A DNA stretch of 64,000 nt from an uncultured Eubacterium sp. (GTDB lineage Bacteria > Bacillota > Clostridia > Lachnospirales > Lachnospiraceae). The DNA lies in NCBI GenBank assembly GCA_910583555.1, contig CAJTXO010000001.1, positions 325,370 through 389,369 on the forward strand, written 5' to 3'. The first letter of the stretch is position 1. Each line of letters begins with the position of its first letter. The position numbers and the translations under genes are program-made. Shown one piece after another: positions 25,612 to 34,750 of the stretch. Below the pieces are notes generated by a model. That model made no database searches. It was not told the DNA's origin and saw only the letters and a program-made list of their open reading frames with translations.

Positions 25612-28020
25612 TCATTCCTCTCCTTTCAGGGCATGGCCCTCACTATTACAAAACCTCTGAAACGCCGGTGTTGTCATGAGCTGACGGCAGATATTGGCTG
25701 CATTCCTCTGCAGCTCGCCCCGCGTAACAACGCCCGCCTGCAGCTCTTCCAGCGTATTATCCCCAGTCGCGTTTTGATCGGCATGTTCACACACCATATA
25801 CAGGTCATTCTGCGCCATGGCCATCGCCGCAAAATCATTTTTATCCGCTTTTTCACTTTGTCCCTGGCGGCTGATCTTCGCCCACCAGTCCGTCATGACG
25901 ATTCCCTCAAATCCCCACTCGTTTCGTAAGATTTCTGTATTTAACTCAAACCGCCCGGCTGTCCAGACGCCATTGAGCGAACCGTACGTTGTCATAATGG
26001 AATCCGCTCCGCCCTCTTTGACGGCAATTTCAAATCCCTTGAGATAGATTTCCCTCAGCGCCCGCTCGGAAACGACACTGTCGATCTCCATTCGCTTCGT
26101 CTCCTGGTTGTTGGCGGCAAAGTGCTTGAGCGTTCCCGTCACACCTGCGCTTTTCAAACCGCGGAGCACGGCGGCGGCCATTTTCCCTGTCAAAAATGGG
26201 TCTTCCGAAAAATATTCAAAATTGCGTCCATTCAACGGATGTCTGTGTATGTTTACACCCGGCCCCAGCAGATTATCTACTTGATGGTTCACCATTTCCG
26301 CCCCGGTAAACGAATAGAGTTTCTGTATCAATGGCAGATCAAATGTGCACGCCATCAATGTCCCGTTCGGCAGGCTGAACGCCTTCTCCCCGCTGTCCCT
26401 CCGTATGCCGGACGGACCGTCCGAACAGCAGCCGCACGGAATACCGAGCGCTTTCAAATGCTCGGAAATGCCGCCATAGGCCGCGGCCGTCCCCGGTGCG
26501 ACTTTTGGACTGTTCATCCCCTCGCCGCGGATGATGCAGCACAGATCATCGTCGCTGAACTGGGCGATAAACTGTTCCATCGAAACGGTTCCCTCGCGCA
26601 CATCGCTCAGACGGCAGCCTTTGTCGCCAGTATACGCGATTTCTGGCGGAATCTGGCGCTTTCTCTTTGCTTCCTCCTGCTCGCCGCCTGACGGAACCGG
26701 TTCATACGCGATTTCCATATCTCCGGCACAGCCGTCTTCCGTCCCTCCCGCACCGGGCACCTGTGGCCGCATCCGCTCAAACGACGCGGAGGGCGCGAGA
26801 TTTTGTGTCAATTGCTGCACAATATGTAAGCTGTCAAGTGAAAACTGACCGGCATATCTGGCATCTCTCACATTCTTTCCCATATATACGCGGTATGTGC
26901 CCGGTTCGAGCACATAGCAAAACGGCCGGCCCGTGGCGCCGGAATCATCATACGACGCATAATCATAGCGGGAAATATAAAACGGCAGGGACGCCGTCTC
27001 CCCCGGTTCCAGCTCATTGGTTTTGGCAAATGCCGCCAGCACGCGGGACGGTTTGCCCAAAGCCCCCTGCGGCGCCTCCACATAAACCTGTACCACCTGC
27101 TTTCCCGACACGGATCCGGTATTTGTTACATGAACGGAAAACGACAGATCGCCACGATCTTCTTTCCACCCGCTCACCGTCTCCTCGAACTCCGTGTACG
27201 AGAGTCCGTAACCAAACGGATATAGAACGGCGCGTTTTGCCATTGTCTCAAAATAGCGGTATCCCACATAAATATCCTCTTGATAATAATTTCTTACCTC
27301 ATCGCCGAAATTGCGCGTGGACGGGTAATCCCCGATCCGGCCCGCGATCGTATCCGCCAGCCTACCCGACGGATTTACGGCCCCGGTCAGCACATCCGCC
27401 ACGCCGTAACCGCCGGTCATTCCCCCCTGCCACACGTAGAGCAGGGCATCGCAGGCCTGCAGGCACGGGTGTCCCGTTTCGATGATATTTCCCACATTAA
27501 ATAATACGATCACGCGCTCGAAATGAGCACGTACCCGCTCCAGCATTTCCACCTCCGCATCGGCGAGGCGGTAGGAACCTTTCTCATCCGCGTGATCCCG
27601 GTCTTCCCCCGCGGTCCTGCCGATAATGACAAGCGCCGCATCGTTTCGGCGGCCGGCCGTTTCTAACAGTTCTTCCTCCAACGGCATTTCGACCTGCGAC
27701 CACGGCTCTTTCGCCCAGCCCTCACCCTCATCAAATTCATTTTCTACTTCCCACTCGTCATACGCCGCCAGCACATCCGCATCCACGATGACATCCGGCG
27801 TCTCGAGCAAGGCGTCCAAAATACCCGTGACGTGTGAAACATTGACCAGTCCCCCCGAACCCGTACCGCTCTTATAATAATGGCGCTGTATTCTCCCAAA
27901 CACAGCTACCCTGCCGCCTTTTACAAGCGGCAGGGCAGCATGTTCGTTCTTTAATAGCACGCATCCTTCCGCGGCGGCAAGCCTTGCCGCCGACAGGTAT
28001 TCGTTCCAGTCCAATACCAT
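25612..28020 (-). CDS. GH3 family beta-glucosidase with permuted domain order
   Basis: The 802-residue protein carries the GH3 parts in reversed order. Residues 1-280 are the GH3 C-terminal (alpha/beta sandwich) domain, including GEDRDHADEKGSY with the region of the acid/base residue. Residues 280-400 are the Fn3-like domain (VSGKQVVQVYVEAPQ). Residues 455-800 form the GH3 N-terminal TIM-barrel domain, with LGPGVNIHRHPLNGRNFEYFSEDP, KHFAANNQET and the nucleophile Asp711 in GIVMTDWW. This swapped order is known for beta-glucosidases of Butyrivibrio and Ruminococcus. No signal peptide is seen, so it probably acts inside the cell on oligosaccharides. Start ATG 28020 has GGAGG seven bases upstream. 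Confidence 0.9.
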   Translation of the reverse strand: MVLDWNEYLSAARLAAAEGCVLLKNEHAALPLVKGGRVAVFGRIQRHYYKSGTGSGGLVNVSHVTGILDALLETPDVIVDADVLAAYDEWEVENEFDEGEGWAKEPWSQVEMPLEEELLETAGRRNDAALVIIGRTAGEDRDHADEKGSYRLADAEVEMLERVRAHFERVIVLFNVGNIIETGHPCLQACDALLYVWQGGMTGGYGVADVLTGAVNPSGRLADTIAGRIGDYPSTRNFGDEVRNYYQEDIYVGYRYFETMAKRAVLYPFGYGLSYTEFEETVSGWKEDRGDLSFSVHVTNTGSVSGKQVVQVYVEAPQGALGKPSRVLAAFAKTNELEPGETASLPFYISRYDYASYDDSGATGRPFCYVLEPGTYRVYMGKNVRDARYAGQFSLDSLHIVQQLTQNLAPSASFERMRPQVPGAGGTEDGCAGDMEIAYEPVPSGGEQEEAKRKRQIPPEIAYTGDKGCRLSDVREGTVSMEQFIAQFSDDDLCCIIRGEGMNSPKVAPGTAAAYGGISEHLKALGIPCGCCSDGPSGIRRDSGEKAFSLPNGTLMACTFDLPLIQKLYSFTGAEMVNHQVDNLLGPGVNIHRHPLNGRNFEYFSEDPFLTGKMAAAVLRGLKSAGVTGTLKHFAANNQETKRMEIDSVVSERALREIYLKGFEIAVKEGGADSIMTTYGSLNGVWTAGRFELNTEILRNEWGFEGIVMTDWWAKISRQGQSEKADKNDFAAMAMAQNDLYMVCEHADQNATGDNTLEELQAGVVTRGELQRNAANICRQLMTTPAFQRFCNSEGHALKGEE

Positions 28021-28046
28021 GCGTTATCCTCCATCAAACATGACTA

Positions 28047-30440
28047 TCAATAATTGATCTTGTGTATCATAACGACCTTCCCTCCCCGGATATACACATA
28101 CAGACGCGTATAGCCGCTCTCGAAAACCCACTGGAGCGCTCCGGTCCCCCAGTCATTTCTCCTGACCGGCGGCCCCCATGTCGTATTCACGACATCTTTG
28201 GCCGACATTCCGAGCGAGATCGTGTTACCGTGGTATGCCGACGTTCTGTCCGAGTATTTCTTCTTCCCGAACCGGTCCTTTAACACAACGGAAATATTCG
28301 CGCCCGTTGCCAGTTTTTTCTTTAATTTTATGACGATCTTTTTCTTTGACCCGTTTATTTTGATCTTTTTCGTATAGGTCTTTCCCGCGGCTTTTACGAT
28401 TACCTTATCGCCTTCCCGCGGTTTCCGCACGGTTATGGCAACGGACGAACTGGTCCGGAACACGTCGCTGCTGATCTCCACCGTACTGTCGCTCGGCTTC
28501 GTGCGAGATGTTTTGGTATTCGTATATCCCTGAGGGGAAACGACCGAAACTTTTATCTTTGTCCCTTTCGGCTGTGCTTTCACTCTGGCCGAAAATTTAC
28601 CGTACTTGCTGGATTTCGTTTTATACGTTTTCTTTCCATATTTAATGGAAACTGCGCAGCCGGGCCACGTTTTACCTGAAATTTTGTTATCCCCGGAATA
28701 GAGCGTATCAATGCGGATACTGGGTTTGAAGTTCTCAAGTTTGATATCCTCTACCCTCTCATACCCATCCGCATCCTCAAAATGCAGCTGTATCGTCTTT
28801 CCAATCTTCTGCAGCGGATAGGAACCCGTAAAACGGAAAATGATCTTTTCCTCTTCATCCGGATCTTTCTCCCTTTCCACCTCGTCATCCTCATCGTCAT
28901 AAACAGGCGCGGGCAGTTTGCTAAACGTACATGGATACGTCGTTCCATCGATCACGACATAGACTGACTTCACATTGTTCTGCACTTTCTGACCGATAGA
29001 TCCCCCTAAGTGGATATCCCCGACGATCCGGTTCGTTTCGGCTATATAATTATAATAATACTCTTTATCTTGTATTGTCAAGATGGTTTTCTCATCGGAA
29101 ACGGCTGTCGTCGCATCGTCCTGCAGCCAGGCCGTGATCTGCGTGCCCGGTTTCTGTCTGGGATACCGCACCGTTACGACGCCGCCATTCGCTTTGGTCG
29201 CCACTTCGCTCGTATACTCCTGTCCGTCGATGCTTACATAGACTTTCGCACCCTCCGGCACGCTCTCTGCCACCATATATTCGATCAGCGTCATCTGATG
29301 CGACACTTTCAGGTGAAACAGATTATTAATGACCCCTTTTTCCACCTGAACAGGGCATCCGTGCGCGTCCCGGAAAATCAATTTTAACCGGTCTATCTGT
29401 TTTTGGTACGGATATTCCAGCGTGAAACTTCCGTCCTGCGCAATTTCCGCTGAGTACTCCCTGTCACCTAAGACGATGGAGACGGAAACCGGCAGCTGTC
29501 CCAGTTCATCCGCGCTCACCGTTCCGACCGCCTTTTTTGCGTAAGCAACATAGTCGATCTTACATGCAGATAGATCACACGCCTGAATTTCGTATTCTTT
29601 CTTTTCCGTTCTGCTGCCCGTCGAACTTTCGAGCCAGACCGGTACCGTTTTGATCTCCTCCGGTATGGCCGGATATGTAACGATCGAACAGTTCTGCTTA
29701 CTGGGATCACCGGCACCATACTCGCTGCGGTATTCTTTCCCGTTTATGTCGATGCAGACGCGCTCATCGCTGTTCAGCTTGCGCAGATCCATGACGATCC
29801 GTTCCCGGCACACCTTCACCTGAGGCATGTTCATGACCTTATTTTCAACGGCATATTCCTGAACCTTCTGGCAGCCGTAGTCATCTTCCAGATATAAGTT
29901 AATTTTCGTTCCGGGTTCCTGCACCGGATAGGTAATGACAAATTTCCCTTCCTCTCCCCCTTCTTTTTCCGCCTCATATGTCTCCGATCCCAATTTAACG
30001 TAAATACGTGGGATTTTATCGCCCGCATCGTATCCGATCAGCGAACCCGGATAGGCGTTTACTTTACTCGGGAAAAAGGGATGCTGCGGTATCGCCTTTG
30101 ACTGCGGATTAGTAGACGCGCCTTCCTGGTTCACGATCCAGATTTTGTAATCACCGGCAGGCAGGGAAATCCCATCCGGATATTCCAGATGATAGGACGA
30201 GCCGCTCCCGATCGAAAAAGGACAGCGGACAAGTACCTCTCCCTCTTTACTGCCGATGTAAAACGTCGCCTCCTGAGCCGTACTGACGCCATCCAGTGAA
30301 AACGATAACGACGTATGTTCAAGGACGAGACCAGAAATACTCCAGTACAATTTCTGCGTACTTTCTGCTGAGGCAGTAACTCCGCCAAACAGGCTGAAGA
30401 TCATAGCCGCGCTCAACATTAAACTTAAAATTCGTTTCAT
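28047..30440 (-). CDS. Secreted protein of repeated Ig-like domains, function unknown
   Basis: The protein of about 797 residues has a clear signal peptide (MKRILSLMLSAAMIFSLFGG, cleaved after ASA). It has several homologous beta-rich modules of about 85-100 residues, with the recurring pattern VYVSIDGQEY, then VTVRYPRQKPGT, then LQDD. Near residues 560-720 are Lys-rich Ig-like modules (GKTWPGCAVSIKYGKKTYKTKS). The last 60 residues (ISLGMSAKDVVNTTWGPPVRR...GGKVVMIHKI) resemble the small BamE/SmpA-like fold. ATG 30440 has GGGGG eight bases upstream. A decayed tandem paralogue lies directly upstream. I do not recognise a function; adhesion or scaffolding is a guess. Confidence 0.75.
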   Translation of the reverse strand: MKRILSLMLSAAMIFSLFGGVTASAESTQKLYWSISGLVLEHTSLSFSLDGVSTAQEATFYIGSKEGEVLVRCPFSIGSGSSYHLEYPDGISLPAGDYKIWIVNQEGASTNPQSKAIPQHPFFPSKVNAYPGSLIGYDAGDKIPRIYVKLGSETYEAEKEGGEEGKFVITYPVQEPGTKINLYLEDDYGCQKVQEYAVENKVMNMPQVKVCRERIVMDLRKLNSDERVCIDINGKEYRSEYGAGDPSKQNCSIVTYPAIPEEIKTVPVWLESSTGSRTEKKEYEIQACDLSACKIDYVAYAKKAVGTVSADELGQLPVSVSIVLGDREYSAEIAQDGSFTLEYPYQKQIDRLKLIFRDAHGCPVQVEKGVINNLFHLKVSHQMTLIEYMVAESVPEGAKVYVSIDGQEYTSEVATKANGGVVTVRYPRQKPGTQITAWLQDDATTAVSDEKTILTIQDKEYYYNYIAETNRIVGDIHLGGSIGQKVQNNVKSVYVVIDGTTYPCTFSKLPAPVYDDEDDEVEREKDPDEEEKIIFRFTGSYPLQKIGKTIQLHFEDADGYERVEDIKLENFKPSIRIDTLYSGDNKISGKTWPGCAVSIKYGKKTYKTKSSKYGKFSARVKAQPKGTKIKVSVVSPQGYTNTKTSRTKPSDSTVEISSDVFRTSSSVAITVRKPREGDKVIVKAAGKTYTKKIKINGSKKKIVIKLKKKLATGANISVVLKDRFGKKKYSDRTSAYHGNTISLGMSAKDVVNTTWGPPVRRNDWGTGALQWVFESGYTRLYVYIRGGKVVMIHKINY

Positions 30441-30470
30441 CAATAAATCCCCCTTTTTTCTTGTAATACT

Positions 30471-31907
30471 TTATAATAAATGATTCTCATTTGCAGACAC
30501 CTTTATTTTCGTTCCCGCCCTTTGACTTTTCACCTTTACGGAAAACCGGCCGCTTTTGTTTGCTTTGGTTCGATATGTTTTCTTTCCGTACCGGATCGTT
30601 ACCGCACAGTCTGACCACGTCTTTCCCGAAATTTTCCGATCACTGGAATACACCGTATCCAAATCAATGTACGGATCCAGATTCTCAAGCTTTATATTGC
30701 GTGAAAAAACATAACCATCTGCATCTTCTATGCGCAACTGAATTTTTTTTCCTACTTTCTGTTTTGGATATCTGCATGAAAACTGGAACGCGCTCTTGTC
30801 CGCATCTTCCAGACCCTTTTTTTCCAAATCGTCATATGAATAAGCAGATAAATCCATTTTACTTAGTTCACACGGATAGATCTTTCCATCTATCACTACG
30901 GAAGCCGATGTAACATTACTATCCAGCCGCAGATTCTCATCTCTGTCATCCAGATAGACCGTTCCGTTGATCCGATCCGTCTCTGCCAGATACTGGCAAT
31001 CATACTGCTTATCAGCTATTTTCAGTACAGCCGGTTTTTCAGTCATCTCTGACGTTCTATCATCCTGAATCCATGCAGTTAACGCAGTTCCCGGTTTCTG
31101 TCTGGGATAACTAACCGTAACACGGCCATCATTCTCTTTTGTCGAAACTTCACTCGCATATTCTTTTCCATCAATACTTACATAAACCCTGGCCCCCATT
31201 GGTACACGGTAAGCCTCCAGCCGCTGCAAAAGTGCTCTAAGGATATTCACGCTGCTGTATTTATGATTGTTACTCACATACGCTGTATATTCAAAATGGC
31301 ATCCATGCACATCACGAAAAACAAGTTGAAACGAATCATCTTCTTTTCTGAGCGGATAGGACAGCGAAAAACTTCCATCCTCAGATATTTCTGTGGAATA
31401 CTCCTTTCCTTCTATCGTGGCAGACACCAGCGTAGGTTTTTGACCACAATCATTTGCGCTCACGTTACCGATCACTTTCTTCGGATAGGCATATGAGGTG
31501 ACATTGTGCTGGGACAGCTCACAATCTTTCACCTTAAAAGATTCTTTTTCTGAACGACTTCCCACGGTACTTTCCATCCAAACAGAGACTTCGTTGATCT
31601 CCCGCGGGATCGGTGGATATGTAACGACCATTTTTCTACGCATATCCGTTTCTCTTGCACCGTATTCGCTATAATAAACTGTTCCGTTTATTTCCACACA
31701 GATCCTTTCATCACGGTTCAGCGACTAATACATAAAAGAAATCCCGTCCCGCCATACTTCAATACGAGGCAGACTCATGTCTTTATCCCGGATACTCGTG
31801 AACTTCCATTGTGATTTTTCTGCCTCCTCATTTGCCGAGGCCGTAACTCCGCCAAACAAGCTGAATATTATAGCCGCGCTCAACACTAAACTTAAAATTC
31901 GCTTCAT
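30471..31907 (-). pseudogene. Decayed paralogue of the downstream Ig-like secreted protein
   Basis: The signal peptide is almost identical to that of 28047-30440. After residue 60 (WRDGISFMY) there is an in-frame TAG (31725-31727). The same frame then continues SLNRDERICVEINGTVYYSEYG, matching the paralogue's KLNSDERVCIDINGKEYRSEYG. About 180 residues present near the paralogue's N-terminus are missing, and the C-terminus stops early at ANENHLL, before the Lys-rich and BamE-like modules. A single stop, an internal deletion and a truncation point to a pseudogene of a tandem duplication. There is no good start after the stop codon: the next in-frame start codon is a GTG at 31697 with no ribosome site. 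Start ATG 31907 follows GGAAGGGG. Confidence 0.8.
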
Positions 31908-32157
31908 TGATCAAAAACCCCTTCCTGCTTTTCTTTGAATTATATCGACGTTACTTTAACGAAAATAATATTTGTTACATATATTACACATTGTACCTGC
32001 TGCGTACAGCGTTGTCAATATTGTTTCCCGCCGTCATTATTTTCCATCTATGTTTAAACTATGATTTTCATGACGTTTTGCGTCTTATTACATTTCGCCT
32101 ATTGGCAGACCCTGTCGCACGCACGGGAAAAAATGCGGGAAATAATTGATTTTTCTT

Positions 32158-32185
32158 TTGACATCTTGGATATTTGTGGTAGAAT
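32158..32185 (+). promoter_or_regulatory. metG promoter
   Basis: TTGACA (32158-32163) and TAGAAT (32180-32185) are 16 bases apart, about 87 bases before the metG start. The 360-base gap between 31908 and 32271 otherwise shows no T-box or riboswitch that I can see. Confidence 0.65.
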
Positions 32186-32271
32186 GTGTTATAAAGCATC
32201 ATGCAATAAAATCACGCGCTGTTTCTCACATTACGATGCTGGGACAAAACGGCGCAGAAACGAGGGGAATC

Positions 32272-34257
32272 ATGTCAAAACCATATTACATTACGACACC
32301 TATTTACTATCCATCCGGAAATCCGCATATCGGGCACTGCTATACGACCACGGCCTGCGATTCGATCGCGAGGTACCGCCGAATGCAGGGTTATAATGTG
32401 ATGTTTTTGACTGGCACGGACGAGCACGGCTTAAAGATCGAGCAGAAAGCGGCGGAGGCCGGCGTCACCCCGAAAGCATACGTGGACGACATCGTCGCGA
32501 AATTTAAAGAGCTGTGGTCCTACATGAACATCGATTATGACCGCTATATCCGCACGACGGATCCATACCATATCGAAACCGTTCAGAAAATATTTAAGGA
32601 TCTGTATGACCGCGGCTATATCTATAAAGGGGAATACGAGGGAAAATACTGTACGCCCTGCGAGAGTTTCTGGACGCCGACGCAGTTAGTGGACGGCAAA
32701 TGCCCGGATTGCGGGCGGGAAGTCGTGGACGCGAAGGAAGAGGCTTACTTCTTTAAACTGTCCGAATTTTCCGACCGTCTCGAGAAACTCCTTTTGGAAA
32801 CGGATTACCTGCAGCCGAAAAACCGGGCGACCGAACTCGTCAATAACTTTATCAAACCGGGACTGGAAGACCTCTGCGTCTCCCGAACGACGTTCAGTTG
32901 GGGAATCCCGGTATCGTTCGACGAAAAACACATTGTATATGTGTGGATCGACGCGCTGTCAAACTACATCAGCGCGCTCGGCTATGACAACGGCCAGTAC
33001 AGCGATTATGAGACATTCTGGCCCGCCGATCTGCACATGGTAGCGAAGGATATCATGCGGTTCCACGCGATCATTTGGCCAGCTATCCTGATGGCGCTCG
33101 AACTCCCGCTCCCGAAACATTTGGCCGTACACGGCTGGATCACTTTCAACGGGCAGAAGATGAGCAAATCGCTGGGAAATGTCGTAGACCCGTATATTCT
33201 GGGCAAACGCTACGGCGCGGATTCCATCCGCTACCACATTTTGCGCGAGATGGCTCTCGGTTCCGACAGTTCGTTCTCGAACGAAGTCATGATCAACCGC
33301 ATCAATTCCGATCTGGCAAACGGGCTGGGAAATCTCGTGTCCCGTACGGTGGCTATGGCGGAAAAATATTTTGGCGGCACGCTGCCGGCAGAACGGGAAG
33401 AAGAACCGATTGACCGCGAGCTGATCGATCTGGCGCTCTCGCTGCGCGGCAAAGTCGATGAATACATTGACAAGACACAGTTGAATCTCGCATTGGCCGA
33501 GATCTTCACGCTGGTCGACCGTGCCAATAAATACATCGACGAAACGACGCCGTGGATCCTCGGCAAGCAGGAGGACAAAAAGGCGAGGCTCGCCAGCGTT
33601 TTATACAACCTGCTGGAAAGCATCCGCATCGCCTCCGCCCTGCTGAGTCCGTTCATGCCGACGTCAATGCCGAAAGTCTGGGAACAGATCGGGGCTGCCG
33701 CCGAAGATGTCTGCTATGAAAACATCGCCAAATGGAACGTACTGAAAACGGATGTCACCGTTCACCGCGGAGAGGCGCTGTTCCCGCGGATCGACCTGGA
33801 CAAAGAGATCGAGGAGTTGAACCAGATCCTCGACAGCGCGAAAGCTTCCGACGATTTGGACGACAATGCGGACACGGCAAGTGCCAACGCACCTGCCAGC
33901 GAAGAAGCGTTCGACGCGCCGCCGTTCGCAGATGTGATCGATATTGATACGTTTGATCAGGTGGATCTGCGCGTGGCTAAGGTGACGGCTTGTGAAAAAG
34001 TGAAAAAATCAAAGAAACTGTTGTGCCTGCAGGTCGATGACGGGCACGGACAGCGCCAGATCCTCTCCGGCATCTCCAAATGGTATGATCCGGAAGCTCT
34101 GATCGGCAGAAAAGTTTTGATCATCGCCAATTTAAAACCAGTAAAAATGTGCGGCCTGGAAAGTAACGGGATGATACTGGCCACCGATCTGGCTGACGGA
34201 AATGTACAGGTCTGCTTCATGCCGGACCAGTGCCCGTGCGGAGCAAGGCTGAACTAG
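32272..34257 (+). CDS. metG: Methionine--tRNA ligase
   Basis: The protein of about 661 residues is a complete MetRS. YITTPIYYPSGNPHIGHCY has the HIGH motif, YCTPCESFW and CPDCGRE form the zinc knuckle with two CxxC pairs, and FNGQKMSKSLGNV is the KMSKS loop. The last 110 residues (IDTFDQVDLRVAKVTACEKV onward) are the EMAP/Trbp111-like tRNA-binding domain. ATG 32272 is preferred over upstream starts because the family sequence begins MSKPYYITTP and GAGGGGAAT precedes it. It supplies the normal function missing from the MetRS-like protein at 9021. Confidence 0.95.
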   Translation: MSKPYYITTPIYYPSGNPHIGHCYTTTACDSIARYRRMQGYNVMFLTGTDEHGLKIEQKAAEAGVTPKAYVDDIVAKFKELWSYMNIDYDRYIRTTDPYHIETVQKIFKDLYDRGYIYKGEYEGKYCTPCESFWTPTQLVDGKCPDCGREVVDAKEEAYFFKLSEFSDRLEKLLLETDYLQPKNRATELVNNFIKPGLEDLCVSRTTFSWGIPVSFDEKHIVYVWIDALSNYISALGYDNGQYSDYETFWPADLHMVAKDIMRFHAIIWPAILMALELPLPKHLAVHGWITFNGQKMSKSLGNVVDPYILGKRYGADSIRYHILREMALGSDSSFSNEVMINRINSDLANGLGNLVSRTVAMAEKYFGGTLPAEREEEPIDRELIDLALSLRGKVDEYIDKTQLNLALAEIFTLVDRANKYIDETTPWILGKQEDKKARLASVLYNLLESIRIASALLSPFMPTSMPKVWEQIGAAAEDVCYENIAKWNVLKTDVTVHRGEALFPRIDLDKEIEELNQILDSAKASDDLDDNADTASANAPASEEAFDAPPFADVIDIDTFDQVDLRVAKVTACEKVKKSKKLLCLQVDDGHGQRQILSGISKWYDPEALIGRKVLIIANLKPVKMCGLESNGMILATDLADGNVQVCFMPDQCPCGARLN

Positions 34258-34358
34258 TGCATTGTACTTTTCACTAGACAGACCATAGATGACAGATTCG
34301 AAAGGCTGCCAAAATCCGACCGACGAACCAAGCAAATATAAAAAACAGGAGGTACGGG

Positions 34359-34373
34359 ATGATTATAAAATAA
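34359..34373 (+). CDS. Possible leader mini-ORF (MIIK) upstream of the ABC-F gene
   Basis: A strong AGGAGG (34347-34352) is followed six bases later by ATG ATT ATA AAA TAA. A good ribosome site in front of a four-codon frame, followed by a terminator-like hairpin before an ABC-F gene, resembles the ribosome-mediated attenuation leaders known for antibiotic-response ABC-F genes. Translation is not shown. Confidence 0.45.
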   Translation: MIIK

Positions 34374-34581
34374 TGTATAACTCGGAAAAACAAACAGGCT
34401 TTACTATCCGCTTTTGTTTTGATGCGGTCTGTTTCGTTGCGAATTGTAGATTATTTATCGTCATCCGATCCCCATTGTGCAATACTTATTCCTACACGCA
34501 CCATCGCGGGAAAAGTAATGAGTACAGATGTATGTGTATACAATCTTGTACGCGATCTACCGGGGCTTCCTCTCATTCACA

Positions 34582-34619
34582 ACGGACATGTCTGCATTTC
34601 GCGGGCACGTCCGTTTTTT
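34582..34619 (+). terminator. Terminator/attenuator in the ABC-F leader
   Basis: ACGGACATGTCTGC (34582-34595) pairs with GCGGGCACGTCCGT (34601-34614), with one mismatch and two wobbles, followed by six T. It lies 130 bases before the ABC-F start and 320 bases after metG. It may end metG transcription or attenuate the ABC-F message. Confidence 0.6.
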
Positions 34620-34750
34620 CATGTCCCGTCAAACGTGAGCGGTAAGTTTCGCTAAGACCAGAAGGGTGCCTGCGCACTTATGTGTGAGTTTACCCTCGGG
34701 ATCGACTGACTGCGCACAATGCACGCAAGAATATAGAATGGAGGAATGTT

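Noticed and set aside
26667..27485. Plus-strand open frame of 272 codons opposite the GH3 gene
   Set aside because: The composition is unlike any protein (many Pro, Arg, His) and the GH3 gene fully explains the region.
30471..31697. Treating the 408-codon stretch as an independent gene starting at GTG 31697
   Set aside because: There is no ribosome site, and homology to the paralogue continues in the same frame upstream across the TAG codon.
31908..32271. T-box or riboswitch upstream of metG
   Set aside because: No T-box consensus or terminator/antiterminator pair is visible; only a plain promoter is supported.
34373..34645. Open frame of about 90 codons in the ABC-F leader starting MYNSEKQTG
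   Set aside because: It has no good ribosome site, odd composition, and runs across the terminator hairpin; it is probably non-coding leader.
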